Below, piece by piece: positions 1 through 10,717 of a stretch of 64,000 bases of DNA. Under the pieces are notes generated by a model. It saw only the letters and a list, made by a program, of their open reading frames with translations. It had not been told where the DNA came from and did no database searches. A program made the translations under genes and the position numbers. The stretch is from contig MGOY01000032.1 in the NCBI GenBank assembly GCA_001797275.1, positions 124,001 through 188,000 on the forward strand, in the 5' to 3' direction. The stretch is from Clostridiales bacterium GWF2_38_85 (GTDB lineage Bacteria; Bacillota; Clostridia; Oscillospirales; CAG-382). How positions within the stretch are numbered: the first letter of the stretch is position 1; each line of letters starts with the position of its first letter.

Positions 1-2
1 AA

Positions 3-1115
3 TATACCAATAATGATAACAGCAAGTCATCAGCTTCAGAAGTTTCGGAAAACTCTCAGACAGAGAGTATTTACGAAGATTCAGATAATACATCAGAAAT
101 ATCTGAGATAAATAATTCCGAGATTTCTGATATATCCGATGTTGTTTCGGAAACTGTTGAATCCCAACCCGAAGAATCTATTGAAACATCCGAACCCGTT
201 ATATACGGTCAGACAATCGATGGTGTATACTTGTTCGGTGATGTAGGTCTTCAGGTTTTCGGTTCAAGCTCACTTGCAGAAACAAAATATGCTGCTGCAC
301 TTAATGCATATCGTGATGCGTTTTCATCAGATATAAAAATGTACAGCATTCTTGTTCCGACCTATGTTGAATTTTATAAGTTTACTGATAATCGTGTTAT
401 CTGTCAATCACAAAAAGCAAGCATTGACAGCATATATTCAAAACTTGATAACGGAATAACAAGTGTTGACATATATACAACCTTAAAGGATCATATTTCT
501 GAATACCTGTATTACAGAACTGATGTCAACTGGTCTCCGCTCGCTGCATATTATGCTTATTGTGAGTTTATCAAGGAAATCGGAGATATGCCAATTCCAC
601 TCAGCACTTATGAGACAGGTAAAATTGACGAATTTCTTGGCATGAGCTATATCAGAACCAAAGCAAAACAACTTGAGGATGTTCCCGATAATATCGACTT
701 TTACAGGGTTGACAGGAAATATCCTTCAAACGTAACTCACTATTTCACAGACGGTTCGGTTTATAAAAATTCACAGCTTGTATTTAAAAATGTAGCGGGC
801 ATTACCAATGGTTATCTGATTTTTGGTGCAGAGACACAATACACAAGTATTATAACCGCCAATACTACCGGTAGAAAGCTCCTTGTCCTTCGCGAATCAA
901 GCGCAACAGCGTTTTTACCTTTCCTTGTCCCGCATTTTGATGAAATTCATGCAGTCGACATCAGATATTTCGATGAATATACAAAAGAATCAATTGCTGA
1001 CTTTGCAGAGGAAAAGGGAATTACTGATATATTATTTATCAATTATATAAATTCCGCAAATACCGGTTACAGAATCGATGATATTAATAAATTACTTGGA
1101 GACAGAATTGAATAA
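3..1115 (+). CDS. DHHW/SGNH-like extracytoplasmic protein with Ser/Glu/Asp-rich linker, 5'-truncated by window edge
   Basis: The frame is open from base 3 (YTNNDNSKSSASEVSENSQTESIYEDSDNTSEISE...), upstream of the listed TTG start at 231. The body contains 'YRTDVNWSPLAAYYAY', resembling the DHHW-family active-site region. Confidence 0.6.
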   Translation, partial: YTNNDNSKSSASEVSENSQTESIYEDSDNTSEISEINNSEISDISDVVSETVESQPEESIETSEPVIYGQTIDGVYLFGDVGLQVFGSSSLAETKYAAALNAYRDAFSSDIKMYSILVPTYVEFYKFTDNRVICQSQKASIDSIYSKLDNGITSVDIYTTLKDHISEYLYYRTDVNWSPLAAYYAYCEFIKEIGDMPIPLSTYETGKIDEFLGMSYIRTKAKQLEDVPDNIDFYRVDRKYPSNVTHYFTDGSVYKNSQLVFKNVAGITNGYLIFGAETQYTSIITANTTGRKLLVLRESSATAFLPFLVPHFDEIHAVDIRYFDEYTKESIADFAEEKGITDILFINYINSANTGYRIDDINKLLGDRIE

Positions 1116-1872
1116 AATAATTTTAAGCGGATTTCTGGCTGTATATGGCGCGTTGATCGGAAACAACCGTGATATTAACAAGGTAATTATCGAGAGTGCA
1201 AGATATAATAAAGTAATGGAAAGCAAGCTTCGTATACCTGAACAACGCCAATATTCTAAAATATTAAATATATGCAAAAAAAGAAACATTAAGGTTGAGT
1301 TTTCAAAAAGTCCCATTTTTGATGAACTTAAAACAAGCGGCGGCATTGCAGCGGAAGTTTTTGAACGCCGCTTTACCCCTGCTGAAGAATTGTTGAACAT
1401 TCAAAATCCATTTCTTGCATTTGTTGAAGGCATAGAGGATCCGTATAATTTTGGTTATGTGCTACGTTCGCTTCATCTGTCAGGTGTTGATGCGGTATTG
1501 CTTCCCGAACGTAACTTTTTTTCATCCTCAGACATTGTTGCAAAATCATCAGCAGGGCTCAGTGAGACAATGACTCTTGTGATCTGTAAAGAACCCGAAG
1601 CTTTCTGTAATCAGTTGAAAGCAAATGGAGTTAAAATTGTTTGTACTGCAGTTGAAAACTCGGTCAGCATGTATCAGTGCAATTTGAAGAAACCGCTGCT
1701 GCTTGTTATAGGCGGCGAAAAGAGAGGTATCTCAAAAACAATTCTCAACTTTGCCGACAGTACAATCTGCATCAATTATGCAAAGGACACAAATATAGCG
1801 CTCTCTGCTGTATCGGCAGCATCAGTGCTTGCCTTTGAAGTATACAGACAAAATAATATTAATCTCCTTTGA
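1078..1872 (+). CDS. TrmH/SpoU-family RNA 2'-O-methyltransferase
   Basis: SpoU motifs 'FVEGIEDPYNFGYVLRS', 'LLVIGGEKRGIS' and 'NIALSAVSAASVLAFEVYRQ'. The true start may lie a little downstream of 1078. Confidence 0.85.
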   Translation: MILINYLETELNKIILSGFLAVYGALIGNNRDINKVIIESARYNKVMESKLRIPEQRQYSKILNICKKRNIKVEFSKSPIFDELKTSGGIAAEVFERRFTPAEELLNIQNPFLAFVEGIEDPYNFGYVLRSLHLSGVDAVLLPERNFFSSSDIVAKSSAGLSETMTLVICKEPEAFCNQLKANGVKIVCTAVENSVSMYQCNLKKPLLLVIGGEKRGISKTILNFADSTICINYAKDTNIALSAVSAASVLAFEVYRQNNINLL

Positions 1873-2542
1873 AATATTTTATGTAATCGTTCCCGGTATC
1901 ATCTTTTATCTGAATATACGTATTCGGCACATCACCCAGCAATACGGTTTCAGATATACAAATCCTGTCCGTAACAGATATCGATGCTTTTGAAAAAGGA
2001 GCAACAACATTAATTACTGCATTAAAGTTCAGATAAATGCTGTGAACACTCTGATTTATCCCAACCGAAGTGAATTTATTGTCAATACTGCTCGTGAATG
2101 CTCCGAGCGGTATTATTTTTATGTAGATTTTAAATCCTCTGCCAGAAAACAACGTACTTTTTAGTACAGTTCCAATAGGAATACCGTATTCCTTCGCTTC
2201 TATCTCTGTTATTTTATCAATTATTTCTTTTGAGATTTCCGATTTGATTCTATTTAATTTAACAGAGTTGATAAGAATAGCTGTAACTCTTTCGTCACTG
2301 TTTTTTTCAAGAGTTACAATATCAAAATATTTAATATCGCTGTTGTTAAGATAATTATAAACAATATCGTTAATATAATCTATTACAATTGTATAAGCAT
2401 CAGCTTTTGCAAAAATTACAACAGACTCTTCAATCGATTTTGATAGATATCCAAAAACGCATGTTGATGTAATTATTATTACCAGTAGAAGAACCATTAT
2501 CCTTTTTTTCAATTTTTTACTTGGTTTCATTTGATTCTCCAA
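1859..2542 (-). CDS. yunB: Sporulation protein YunB
   Basis: N-terminal TM plus the YunB-like segment 'GTVLKSTLFSGRGFKIYIKIIPLGAFTSSIDNKFTSVGINQSVHSIYL'. Confidence 0.85.
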   Translation of the reverse strand: MENQMKPSKKLKKRIMVLLLVIIITSTCVFGYLSKSIEESVVIFAKADAYTIVIDYINDIVYNYLNNSDIKYFDIVTLEKNSDERVTAILINSVKLNRIKSEISKEIIDKITEIEAKEYGIPIGTVLKSTLFSGRGFKIYIKIIPLGAFTSSIDNKFTSVGINQSVHSIYLNFNAVINVVAPFSKASISVTDRICISETVLLGDVPNTYIQIKDDTGNDYIKYFKGD

Positions 2543-2596
2543 TCGTATTTTAAAAGTTAAAAAGCTAAAACTAAGAAAAAGCTTCTTGGAGTATAG

Positions 2597-3265
2597 ATGA
2601 TGAAAAAATTCTGTTTATTAATGATTAGCTTAAGTATAATGTTATCAGCAATAATATTCATATACGATTATTTCGGTAATCCATTTTTTTATTCACTTGC
2701 AAATAAACAAATTAGCAAATATATAAATGAACGATATGAACTAATATTAACTTATACAGATATATTATATGATAAAGCCTCCGACAGTTATGTCGGGACT
2801 GCGGCAGATTATAACGGTGTTGAATATACTTTCATATATATTCCGGACTCGGATTATATATATGATGGTTATTATTATGATTCAATTAAAGTATACAAGA
2901 TGAGCATGCGTCAGAGATGCCTTCTTATACTGAGCAGAAACTGTGAGTTGAACGGGAAGATTGATGATATTGTAATTGAAAAAATCGAAATTGAAAAATT
3001 CAAATACAAGCTGAGCGATACAATTGACTCAGATATAAAAACGGATATTTTAATTCGTTTGAATGGTTTTTACGATGAAATACAGTTTAGTGAGGATTCT
3101 TTAATAATATCAAAAACTTTGGCTGTAGCACTAAAAAATATAAATAATATCAGGATAACTACTGCAGAAAACGACGATTTTTTTGATTTCCGTTTTTTTG
3201 GAGGTTGCTGTCCATATGATATAGATTCAACGAGAAATCTAATAAATATTAAAAATGATAGTTAA
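2597..3265 (+). CDS. Hypothetical membrane-anchored protein
   Basis: 222-aa ORF with an N-terminal hydrophobic segment. No family recognised. Confidence 0.55.
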   Translation: MMKKFCLLMISLSIMLSAIIFIYDYFGNPFFYSLANKQISKYINERYELILTYTDILYDKASDSYVGTAADYNGVEYTFIYIPDSDYIYDGYYYDSIKVYKMSMRQRCLLILSRNCELNGKIDDIVIEKIEIEKFKYKLSDTIDSDIKTDILIRLNGFYDEIQFSEDSLIISKTLAVALKNINNIRITTAENDDFFDFRFFGGCCPYDIDSTRNLINIKNDS

Positions 3266-3329
3266 TCCTGCATAGTTTCGGATATTATTAAATTTTATAC
3301 TAACATTATTAATTTTTGAATAATATAAA

Positions 3330-3358
3330 TTGACTTTTTTGCAAAAACAAGCTATAAT
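3330..3358 (+). promoter_or_regulatory. Candidate sigma-A promoter for the paaK-ior operon
   Basis: TTGACT - 17 nt - TATAAT, upstream of the GTG start at 3412. Confidence 0.6.
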
Positions 3359-3411
3359 AATTGAAATATAAAATTGAATGATATTATTCTTTCTTTTCAT
3401 TTTAAAAGGAT

Positions 3412-4722
3412 GTGGATTTTTTGTACTGGCAAAAAGAACTGGAAACCATGCCGAGAAAAAAACTCGAAGAACTACAACTTGAGCGATTAAAGTGCTTGAT
3501 ACAATATTGTATTGACAATGTACCGTATTATAATGCAAAGCTGTCAAAAGCAGGGATAACTGCCGATAAGATTAAAACATTATCTGACATTCAATACATT
3601 CCTTACACAGCCAAAGACGATATCAGAGAGACTTATCCTTTCGGACTTTTTGCAGTACCTATGAAGCAAATTGTAAGAATACATGCTTCGTCAGGTACGA
3701 CCGGCAAGCCTACTGTTGTAGGATATACAAAAAACGACCTTAATAATTGGAGCGACCTGGTTGCAAGAATTGTTGTTGCAGCTGGTGCAAGAGATGATGA
3801 TATTGCTCAGATCAGCTTTGGGTACGGTTTGTTTACAGGTGCTTTGGGACTGCATTATGGGCTTGAACGTATTGGAGCAGCAATTGTGCCAATCTCAAGC
3901 GGTAATACAGAAAAACAAATTATGATTATGAAGGACTTTGGAACAACAGTATTGGTATCAACACCCTCATATGCGATGTATATGAGTGAGGTTGCGGCTG
4001 ACATGGGAATACATAAAAGCGAGATGAAGCTCAGACTCGGCTTGTTTGGTTCAGAAGGTTGTACAGATGAAATGAGAGCAAAGATAGAAGAAAACATGGG
4101 AATTTTCTTTACAGACAACTACGGAATGAGCGAGCTTATGGGACCCGGAGTCGCAGGCGAATGCACAGTACGTTGCGGCCTGCATTTCGCTGAAGATCAT
4201 TTTTATCCCGAGATAATAAATTCTTCAACTCTTGAAGTAAAAGACAGAGGTGAAGAAGGCGAGCTGGTAATAACAACCCTGACCAAAGAGGGAATACCTA
4301 TGCTCAGATACCGCACAAAGGACATCACTCGCATTCAATATGACGAATGCAGGTGCGGCAGGACCCATGCTCGCATGGAAAAGATCAAGGGCAGAAGCGA
4401 TGATATGTTGAAAATCAAAGGTGTCAATGTTTTCCCATCCCAGATTGAAAGTGTCATAATGACAATGCCCGATTCAATCAGCCCTAATTATCAAATAGTT
4501 CTGACAACACATAATTATATGGACGATATAGAAATTAAGGTTGAGCTTATCGATGCAAGTCTGCTTGAAAGCTATGGAGAGCTTGAAAAACTCCAACAGC
4601 AGATAAGGCATAAGCTGCATACCATACTCGGTCTTGACTGCAAAGTAACATTGCTTGAACCGAAATCTATCGAAAGATTCGTCGGTAAAGCAAAGCGTGT
4701 AATCGACCAACGAAAAAAATAA
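3412..4722 (+). CDS. paaK: Phenylacetate-CoA ligase family protein (copy 1)
   Basis: AMP-binding motif '[18 protein letters not shown]', 'YGMSELMGPGVAGEC', '[20 protein letters not shown]'. GTG start. Confidence 0.93.
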   Translation: MDFLYWQKELETMPRKKLEELQLERLKCLIQYCIDNVPYYNAKLSKAGITADKIKTLSDIQYIPYTAKDDIRETYPFGLFAVPMKQIVRIHASSGTTGKPTVVGYTKNDLNNWSDLVARIVVAAGARDDDIAQISFGYGLFTGALGLHYGLERIGAAIVPISSGNTEKQIMIMKDFGTTVLVSTPSYAMYMSEVAADMGIHKSEMKLRLGLFGSEGCTDEMRAKIEENMGIFFTDNYGMSELMGPGVAGECTVRCGLHFAEDHFYPEIINSSTLEVKDRGEEGELVITTLTKEGIPMLRYRTKDITRIQYDECRCGRTHARMEKIKGRSDDMLKIKGVNVFPSQIESVIMTMPDSISPNYQIVLTTHNYMDDIEIKVELIDASLLESYGELEKLQQQIRHKLHTILGLDCKVTLLEPKSIERFVGKAKRVIDQRKK

Positions 4723-4738
4723 TAAGGAAATCAGATAT

Positions 4739-6481
4739 ATGCAAATAGAAAAAAATCAAAAGCTGTTACTTGGTAATGCAGCAATTGCAAGAGGCTTATA
4801 CGAAGCAGGCTGTGTGTTTGTTTCTTCCTATCCCGGCACTCCGTCAACAGAAATCACCGAAGAAGCAGCTAAATACGATGAAATCTACGCTGAATGGGCG
4901 ACAAACGAAAAAGTAGCATATGAAGCTGCTCTCGGAGCTGCTATTGCTGGCGGCAGAGCCTTTACAGGAATGAAGCATGTTGGCTTGAATGTCGCAGCTG
5001 ATCCGCTGTTCACCTCATCCTATACCGGTGTAAACGCTGGACTTGTTGTTGCAGTTGCGGATGATCCTGCAATGCACTCATCTCAGAATGAACAGGATTC
5101 AAGGCATTATGCAGTCGCAGCAAAGCTACCCATGCTCGAGCCTTCAGACTCAACTGAATGTCTTGAGTTCATAAAGCTTGCATACAATATTTCAGAAAAA
5201 TTCGATACTCCCGTAATGCTCAGACTTACAACCCGTATTTCACATTCACAAGGGCTTGTTACTCTCGCAAACAGACAGGAGTTACCCCTCAAGGAATACA
5301 TAAAGAACGACAGCAAATATGTCATGAAGCCTGCAAACGCAACAAAAAGACATCCTGTCGTCGAACAGAGACAGTCTGATATTGAAGAATATGCAAACAC
5401 TTCAACATTAAACAGAATTGAATTCAACGATAAAAAAATCGGTATTATTTCTGCAGGCGATTCTTATGTTTATGCAAAGGAAGCCTTCGGAACAAGTGTA
5501 TCATATTTGAAATTAGGCATGGTTAATCCGCTTCCGTTGAAATTGATTAAGAAATTTACAGATCAGGTCGACAAGATTTATGTAATCGAAGAGCTTGACA
5601 GCATAATCGAAAGCTTCTGCAAAGCAAACGGTGTTAATGTTGAAGGTAAGAATATGCTGCCTGTAATCGGCGAATATTCGCAACAGCTTTTAAATAAGAA
5701 TTTACTGAGTAAAGAAAACGATTACAATGAACTTAAAATAAATATTCCTGTAAGACCACCTGTCATGTGTGCAGGCTGTCCTCACAGAGGCACATTTTAT
5801 GTACTCAAGAAGCTCGGGTTGACTGTTATCGGTGACATAGGTTGCTACACACTCGGTTCAACTATTGACACAACAGTCTGTATGGGTGCATCTGTTTCGA
5901 TGCTGCACGGTTTTAACAAGGTAAGACCGGAAAGTGCAGATAAAAGAGTCGGTGTTATCGGAGATTCAACCTTTATGCATTCGGGCATAACAGGACTTGT
6001 CGATATTATATACAACAACAGTTATTCAACACTCCTTATTCTCGACAATTCAATAACCGGTATGACAGGTCACCAGCAAAACCCCTGTACCGGACTTACA
6101 CTCAAAAACCTTCCTGCAAAAGCTGTTTCACTTGAAACACTCTGCAAAGCCTGCGGCGTTGAAAACATACAAACAGTAGATCCTAATGAAGTCGATACAT
6201 TCGAAAAGATTCTCAAATCAGAGCTTACTAAGGATGCACCCTCGGTTATCATTCTGAAAAGACCTTGTGCATTGCTCAAGACAGTTAAAAAGGACAGCTA
6301 TGCAAGGGTTGATGCTGACAAATGTAAATCCTGCAGAGCCTGCATGAAAATCGGTTGTCCCCGTATATCCTTTGAGACAAAAAAAGCAGTAATCGACGAA
6401 TCATTGTGTATCGGCTGCGGTCTTTGTACAAGGATGTGCAAATTTGATGCGATAGAAATTATAAGCAGAGCTTCCAATTAA
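4739..6481 (+). CDS. iorA: Indolepyruvate ferredoxin oxidoreductase, alpha subunit
   Basis: 'SSYPGTPSTEITEEAA', TPP-binding 'GDIGCYTLGS' and 'DNSITGMTGHQQNP', and two C-terminal 4Fe-4S clusters (CKSCRACMKIGCP, CIGCGLCTRMC). Confidence 0.95.
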   Translation: MQIEKNQKLLLGNAAIARGLYEAGCVFVSSYPGTPSTEITEEAAKYDEIYAEWATNEKVAYEAALGAAIAGGRAFTGMKHVGLNVAADPLFTSSYTGVNAGLVVAVADDPAMHSSQNEQDSRHYAVAAKLPMLEPSDSTECLEFIKLAYNISEKFDTPVMLRLTTRISHSQGLVTLANRQELPLKEYIKNDSKYVMKPANATKRHPVVEQRQSDIEEYANTSTLNRIEFNDKKIGIISAGDSYVYAKEAFGTSVSYLKLGMVNPLPLKLIKKFTDQVDKIYVIEELDSIIESFCKANGVNVEGKNMLPVIGEYSQQLLNKNLLSKENDYNELKINIPVRPPVMCAGCPHRGTFYVLKKLGLTVIGDIGCYTLGSTIDTTVCMGASVSMLHGFNKVRPESADKRVGVIGDSTFMHSGITGLVDIIYNNSYSTLLILDNSITGMTGHQQNPCTGLTLKNLPAKAVSLETLCKACGVENIQTVDPNEVDTFEKILKSELTKDAPSVIILKRPCALLKTVKKDSYARVDADKCKSCRACMKIGCPRISFETKKAVIDESLCIGCGLCTRMCKFDAIEIISRASN

Positions 6482-6534
6482 TAAGTTTTATTTCATAAAA
6501 CACTATTACCTTACCTTACGAAAGGAAATATTTC

Positions 6535-7110
6535 ATGACAAAAAATATGATGATTTGCGGTGTAGGCGGTCAGGGATCATTGCTTGCAAGCAGAATTCTC
6601 GGTCAGGCAGCGCTCTCCCAAGGCTGGGATACAAAGGTTTCCGAAGTGCATGGCATGTCGCAGCGAGGTGGCAGTGTTGTTACATATGTCAGATATTCAA
6701 CCAACGGCAGGGTCGCATCTCCGGTTATCTGCAAGGGTGAAGCAGATGTTCTGATCAGCTTTGAACAGCTTGAAACAGCACGTTGGCTTCCGTTTCTGAA
6801 AAAGAACGGAAAAATTATAACCAGCACTCAAAAAATTTATCCGATGCCTGTTATAGCGGGTAATGCTGAATATCCTCAGAATATAATTGAAGAAATAGAG
6901 AAACTCGATGTAAATATCTCTGAATGCGATGCAATTGATGTTGCAAGGAAGCTCGGCAACGAAAAGGTTGCAAATGTTGTTCTGATCGGACTCTACGCAA
7001 AGTACAGCGACCTTGACAAGCAGATATTTACAGATGCGGTCAAAGCATGTGTACCTGAAAAATTCCTTCAGCTGAATCTAACAGCATTCGAAGCAGGATA
7101 TAATTATTGA
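6535..7110 (+). CDS. iorB: Indolepyruvate ferredoxin oxidoreductase, beta subunit
   Basis: 'ICGVGGQGSLLASRILGQAAL', 'EVHGMSQRGGSVVTYVR'. Directly follows iorA. Confidence 0.93.
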   Translation: MTKNMMICGVGGQGSLLASRILGQAALSQGWDTKVSEVHGMSQRGGSVVTYVRYSTNGRVASPVICKGEADVLISFEQLETARWLPFLKKNGKIITSTQKIYPMPVIAGNAEYPQNIIEEIEKLDVNISECDAIDVARKLGNEKVANVVLIGLYAKYSDLDKQIFTDAVKACVPEKFLQLNLTAFEAGYNY

Positions 7111-7125
7111 AAGGACATAAACTGT

Positions 7126-8439
7126 ATGGCGAATATGTATAATCCGGAAATCGAAACCGCCTCACGCGAAAAGCTAAGAGAGTTACAGTATGTTGCATTG
7201 ATGAAAACCTTGAAGAGAGTTTATGAAAATGTACCTCTTTACAGAAAACGCTTCGACGAGTGGGGTATAAAGCTTGAAGATATCAATAGCGTTGACGATC
7301 TATCAAAGCTTCCGTTCACCTACAAACAGGATTTAAGAGACTGCTATCCTTATGGGTTGTTCGCAGCTCCTATGGAAGAAGTAGTCAGAATCCATGCTTC
7401 CAGCGGAACAACCGGTAAACAAACTGTTGTCGGTTATACAAAAAATGACCTTAACATGTGGTCAAGCTGTGTTGCGAGAGCATTGGCAGCAGCAGGTTGC
7501 ACAAAGAAGGATTTTGTTCATATTTCTTACGGCTACGGTCTGTTTACAGGTGGTCTCGGACTGCATGATGGCGCTCAGCTTCTCGGTGCAACAACAATTC
7601 CTGTTTCTTCGGGCAACACCGACAGACAGCTTCAGATATTTCAGGATTTCGGTTCATCAATTCTTTGCTGTACACCATCATATGCTCTGTTTCTCAGCGA
7701 TGCAATAGCAGAAAAGAAGATACCACACGAAAATCTCAAGCTAAAAGCAGGTATATTCGGTGCAGAGCCTTGGACTGAAAATATGAGAAAAGAAATTGAA
7801 GCAAGACTGGGCATAAAAGCATACGATATATACGGTCTTTCGGAAATAGCAGGTCCCGGTGTTTCCTATGATTGTGAATACCAGTGCGGTATGCATATCA
7901 ATGAAGACAACTTCATACCTGAAATAATCGATCCCGATACCGGTAAGGTTCTGCCATACGGTGTGCAGGGTGAGCTGGTCTTCACCTGTATAACCAAAGA
8001 AGCACTACCGCTTATAAGATACAGAACACGAGACATAACGCGTCTTTTGGTCGATAAATGCAACTGCGGACGCACCTTTGTCAGAATGGAGAAGCCCTGC
8101 GGTCGTTCGGATGATATGCTTATTATTAGAGGTGTCAATGTATTCCCGTCACAGATTGAAAGTGTACTTCTCACAATTAAGGAGGTTCTTCCTCATTATA
8201 TTCTTGTTGTTGACAGAATCAACAACCTTGATACCCTCGAAGTAAAGGTCGAGATCAGCGACGAAATAATGAGCTCTACCGACTCGGTAAGGCATATTGA
8301 GGAAATAGCAAAGAAAATTAAGCATAAGATAGATTCCACTCTCGGAATAGCTGCAAAAATTACTCTTGTCGAACCTAACACAATTCCGAGAAGTCAAGGT
8401 AAAGCTCAACGAGTGATAGATAACAGAAAGTATAACTAA
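7126..8439 (+). CDS. paaK: Phenylacetate-CoA ligase family protein (copy 2)
   Basis: Same motif set as copy 1 ('[18 protein letters not shown]', '[20 protein letters not shown]'). Confidence 0.93.
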   Translation: MANMYNPEIETASREKLRELQYVALMKTLKRVYENVPLYRKRFDEWGIKLEDINSVDDLSKLPFTYKQDLRDCYPYGLFAAPMEEVVRIHASSGTTGKQTVVGYTKNDLNMWSSCVARALAAAGCTKKDFVHISYGYGLFTGGLGLHDGAQLLGATTIPVSSGNTDRQLQIFQDFGSSILCCTPSYALFLSDAIAEKKIPHENLKLKAGIFGAEPWTENMRKEIEARLGIKAYDIYGLSEIAGPGVSYDCEYQCGMHINEDNFIPEIIDPDTGKVLPYGVQGELVFTCITKEALPLIRYRTRDITRLLVDKCNCGRTFVRMEKPCGRSDDMLIIRGVNVFPSQIESVLLTIKEVLPHYILVVDRINNLDTLEVKVEISDEIMSSTDSVRHIEEIAKKIKHKIDSTLGIAAKITLVEPNTIPRSQGKAQRVIDNRKYN

Positions 8440-8487
8440 TACTGTTTCTAAATAGAATTAGTATAAATAGAGAAAGGTTGGGTACAA

Positions 8488-8886
8488 ATGATTATTAAAC
8501 AAATTTCAGTTTTTGTTGAAAACAGATCGGGCAGACTTGCGGAAATAACCTCAATTATTGCCGAAGCAGGCTGCAGTATCAGAGCACTTTCAATCGCAGA
8601 TACAACAAACTTCGGAATTTTAAGATTGATAGTAGATGACAGTAAAAAAGCAGAAGATGCATTGAGAACAAACGGTCTTGCTGTATCCATCACAAATGTA
8701 ATCAACGTTCGCATCGAGGATAAGCCCGGCGGTCTTTCAAAGGTACTTAAGATGATGTCAGAACAGGGAATTGCAGTTGAATATATGTATGCTTTCATAT
8801 CAAAATGCGAGAACGAAGCACAGGTTGTTATGAGAATCGAGGATCTCAATCGAGCAGACGAACTGCTAACTAAAGCAGGATATTAA
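8488..8886 (+). CDS. ACT-domain protein associated with the ior/paaK cluster
   Basis: Tandem ACT-like repeats ('ISVFVENRSGRLAEITSIIAEAGCSIRALSIADT', 'NVRIEDKPGGLSKVLKMMSEQGIAVEYMYAF'). Confidence 0.88.
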   Translation: MIIKQISVFVENRSGRLAEITSIIAEAGCSIRALSIADTTNFGILRLIVDDSKKAEDALRTNGLAVSITNVINVRIEDKPGGLSKVLKMMSEQGIAVEYMYAFISKCENEAQVVMRIEDLNRADELLTKAGY

Positions 8887-8892
8887 AATATT

Positions 8893-8920
8893 AGGAGCTG
8901 ATTGACTCAGCTCCTTTTTC
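8893..8920 (+). terminator. Rho-independent terminator after the ACT gene
   Basis: AGGAGCTGA-ttgac-TCAGCTCCT followed by a T run. Confidence 0.85.
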
Positions 8921-8933
8921 ATGTAAGAAAACG

Positions 8934-9236
8934 TTAGATTCCGCAGTCATGCTGTGGTGGCGGTGGGCAAGGGCAATCAATAAGCCTAACCAATATCAGG
9001 TCACAACCAATCCTTTCGATACAATCCCAAGAAACAATCAGGTTTTCACGCGGTGAGAAGAAGGAAAAGTATTTACCTTGTGGTGGTAGTATCAGCTTGT
9101 GTATTTTTCCAAACTCGATATCGAACTCTATGTCAATAACACAGCCCAACCGTCTGCCGTCAACGATATTAATTACTTCCTTATCTCTCAGATCACAGAA
9201 TGTCATGATACTACTTGGATGCTTACACTGTTTCAT
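8934..9236 (-). CDS. YlmC/YmxH-family PRC-barrel sporulation protein
   Basis: 'FCDLRDKEVINIVDGRRLGCVIDIEFDIEFGKIHKLILPP'. Overlaps the end of spoIVA. Confidence 0.85.
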   Translation of the reverse strand: MKQCKHPSSIMTFCDLRDKEVINIVDGRRLGCVIDIEFDIEFGKIHKLILPPQGKYFSFFSPRENLIVSWDCIERIGCDLILVRLIDCPCPPPPQHDCGI

Positions 9237-10717
9237 AGTAATATGCAGATAAGTCCGCCGCTTCCTTCGTTTATTATGCGCTGCAGCGTCTTTGAAAGCT
9301 TAACTCTTGCGTCGTCTGGCATATGAGCAAGCTTTGTGTTCAGACCTTCACCTACAAGCTCATGAAGTGACTTCCCGAACATATTAGAACCCCATATTTT
9401 CTTCGGGTCTTCTTCAAACTCCTGCAATAAGAACCTGACCAGCTCCTCGCTTTGTTGTGCTGTTCCGACAATCGGCGAAACTTCGGTTTCAATGTTTGCT
9501 CTGATCATATGTATTGACGGTGCGGATGCCTTTAATCTTACGCCATAACCACCCGACTGTTTGACAATCTCTGGCTCTTCAAGCTTCAGGTCATCAATAG
9601 TCGGCGCAACAATACCGTACCCGGTTTCATTAACCTGGTCGAGCGCAGCAGCAACTTTATCATACTTTTTCTTTGCACTTGCAAGCTCAGTAAAAATCGA
9701 AATCAACTCGCGCTCATCCGAAATATTGTAGTTGACAAGTTCTCCAAGCACTTTATAGAACATACTTTCAGGCAGTTTAACTTCAGCTAGTGCCTTACCG
9801 TCACCCAACGATATATTCTCAATCTTAACCGTCATCAGCTGTTGTTCTGAATTCAACTTGTCAAAGTGTGACTGGATTTCCCCAACTTTTCTGATTGATT
9901 GTGCAGTAGACATAATACCGTCATATATTTGCCTACGCAAATAATGATCCTCAGGCAGCACATCAATCCAGCCAGGCATATTGATACCAAGCTCACTGAT
10001 AGGAAATTCGAATAGAATCAGTTCAATGATATGTTTGATATCGTCATCATTCAGGTCAAGACAGTCAAGCAGTGCAACCGGTACACCATATCTCTCTTCG
10101 AGGTCAGTGGCAAGATTGATTGTCTCCAGTGCATTCGGTGTTGCTGAGTTTAATACAATGATAAATGGCTTGTTTATCGCCGTCAGTTCATCAACAACCC
10201 GCTTTTCTGCCGCTACATAACTACTTCTTGGGATTTCGCCTATGCTGCCATCTGTGGTAACCAGAATACCGATGGTAGAATGGTCGTTAATAACTTTTCT
10301 TGTTCCAATTTCAGCTGCCTGTTCAAAAGGCATCTCCTCATTTGACCAGGGTGTCATAACCATCCTCGGAACTCCATCCTCAATATGACCGATCGCGCCG
10401 GGAACTATATAACCTACACAGTCGATCATTCTTAAGTCAAAAGTAGCCTTGTTTGCAAGCGTAACGGTTACAGCTTCATCGGGGACAAACTTCGGCTCGG
10501 TAGTCATAACCGTCTTTCCAGCTGCACTCTGAGGCATTTCGTCCTGCGCACGTGTGCGGTTGTACTCGTTTGCTATATTAGGTATAACAAGAGTTTCCAT
10601 GAATTTTTTGATTAGCGTCGATTTACCTGTCCTGACAGGACCGACGACACCGATATAAATATCGCCACCGGTTCTGGTTGCAATGTCTTGATATATACTT
10701 GTGCTTGTCATACACAT
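9233..10717 (-). CDS. spoIVA: Stage IV sporulation protein A
   Basis: 'IYQDIATRTGGDIYIGVVGPVRTGKSTLIKKFMETLVIPNI' (Walker A GPVRTGKS) and the full SpoIVA architecture. Confidence 0.97.
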   Translation of the reverse strand: MCMTSTSIYQDIATRTGGDIYIGVVGPVRTGKSTLIKKFMETLVIPNIANEYNRTRAQDEMPQSAAGKTVMTTEPKFVPDEAVTVTLANKATFDLRMIDCVGYIVPGAIGHIEDGVPRMVMTPWSNEEMPFEQAAEIGTRKVINDHSTIGILVTTDGSIGEIPRSSYVAAEKRVVDELTAINKPFIIVLNSATPNALETINLATDLEERYGVPVALLDCLDLNDDDIKHIIELILFEFPISELGINMPGWIDVLPEDHYLRRQIYDGIMSTAQSIRKVGEIQSHFDKLNSEQQLMTVKIENISLGDGKALAEVKLPESMFYKVLGELVNYNISDERELISIFTELASAKKKYDKVAAALDQVNETGYGIVAPTIDDLKLEEPEIVKQSGGYGVRLKASAPSIHMIRANIETEVSPIVGTAQQSEELVRFLLQEFEEDPKKIWGSNMFGKSLHELVGEGLNTKLAHMPDDARVKLSKTLQRIINEGSGGLICILL

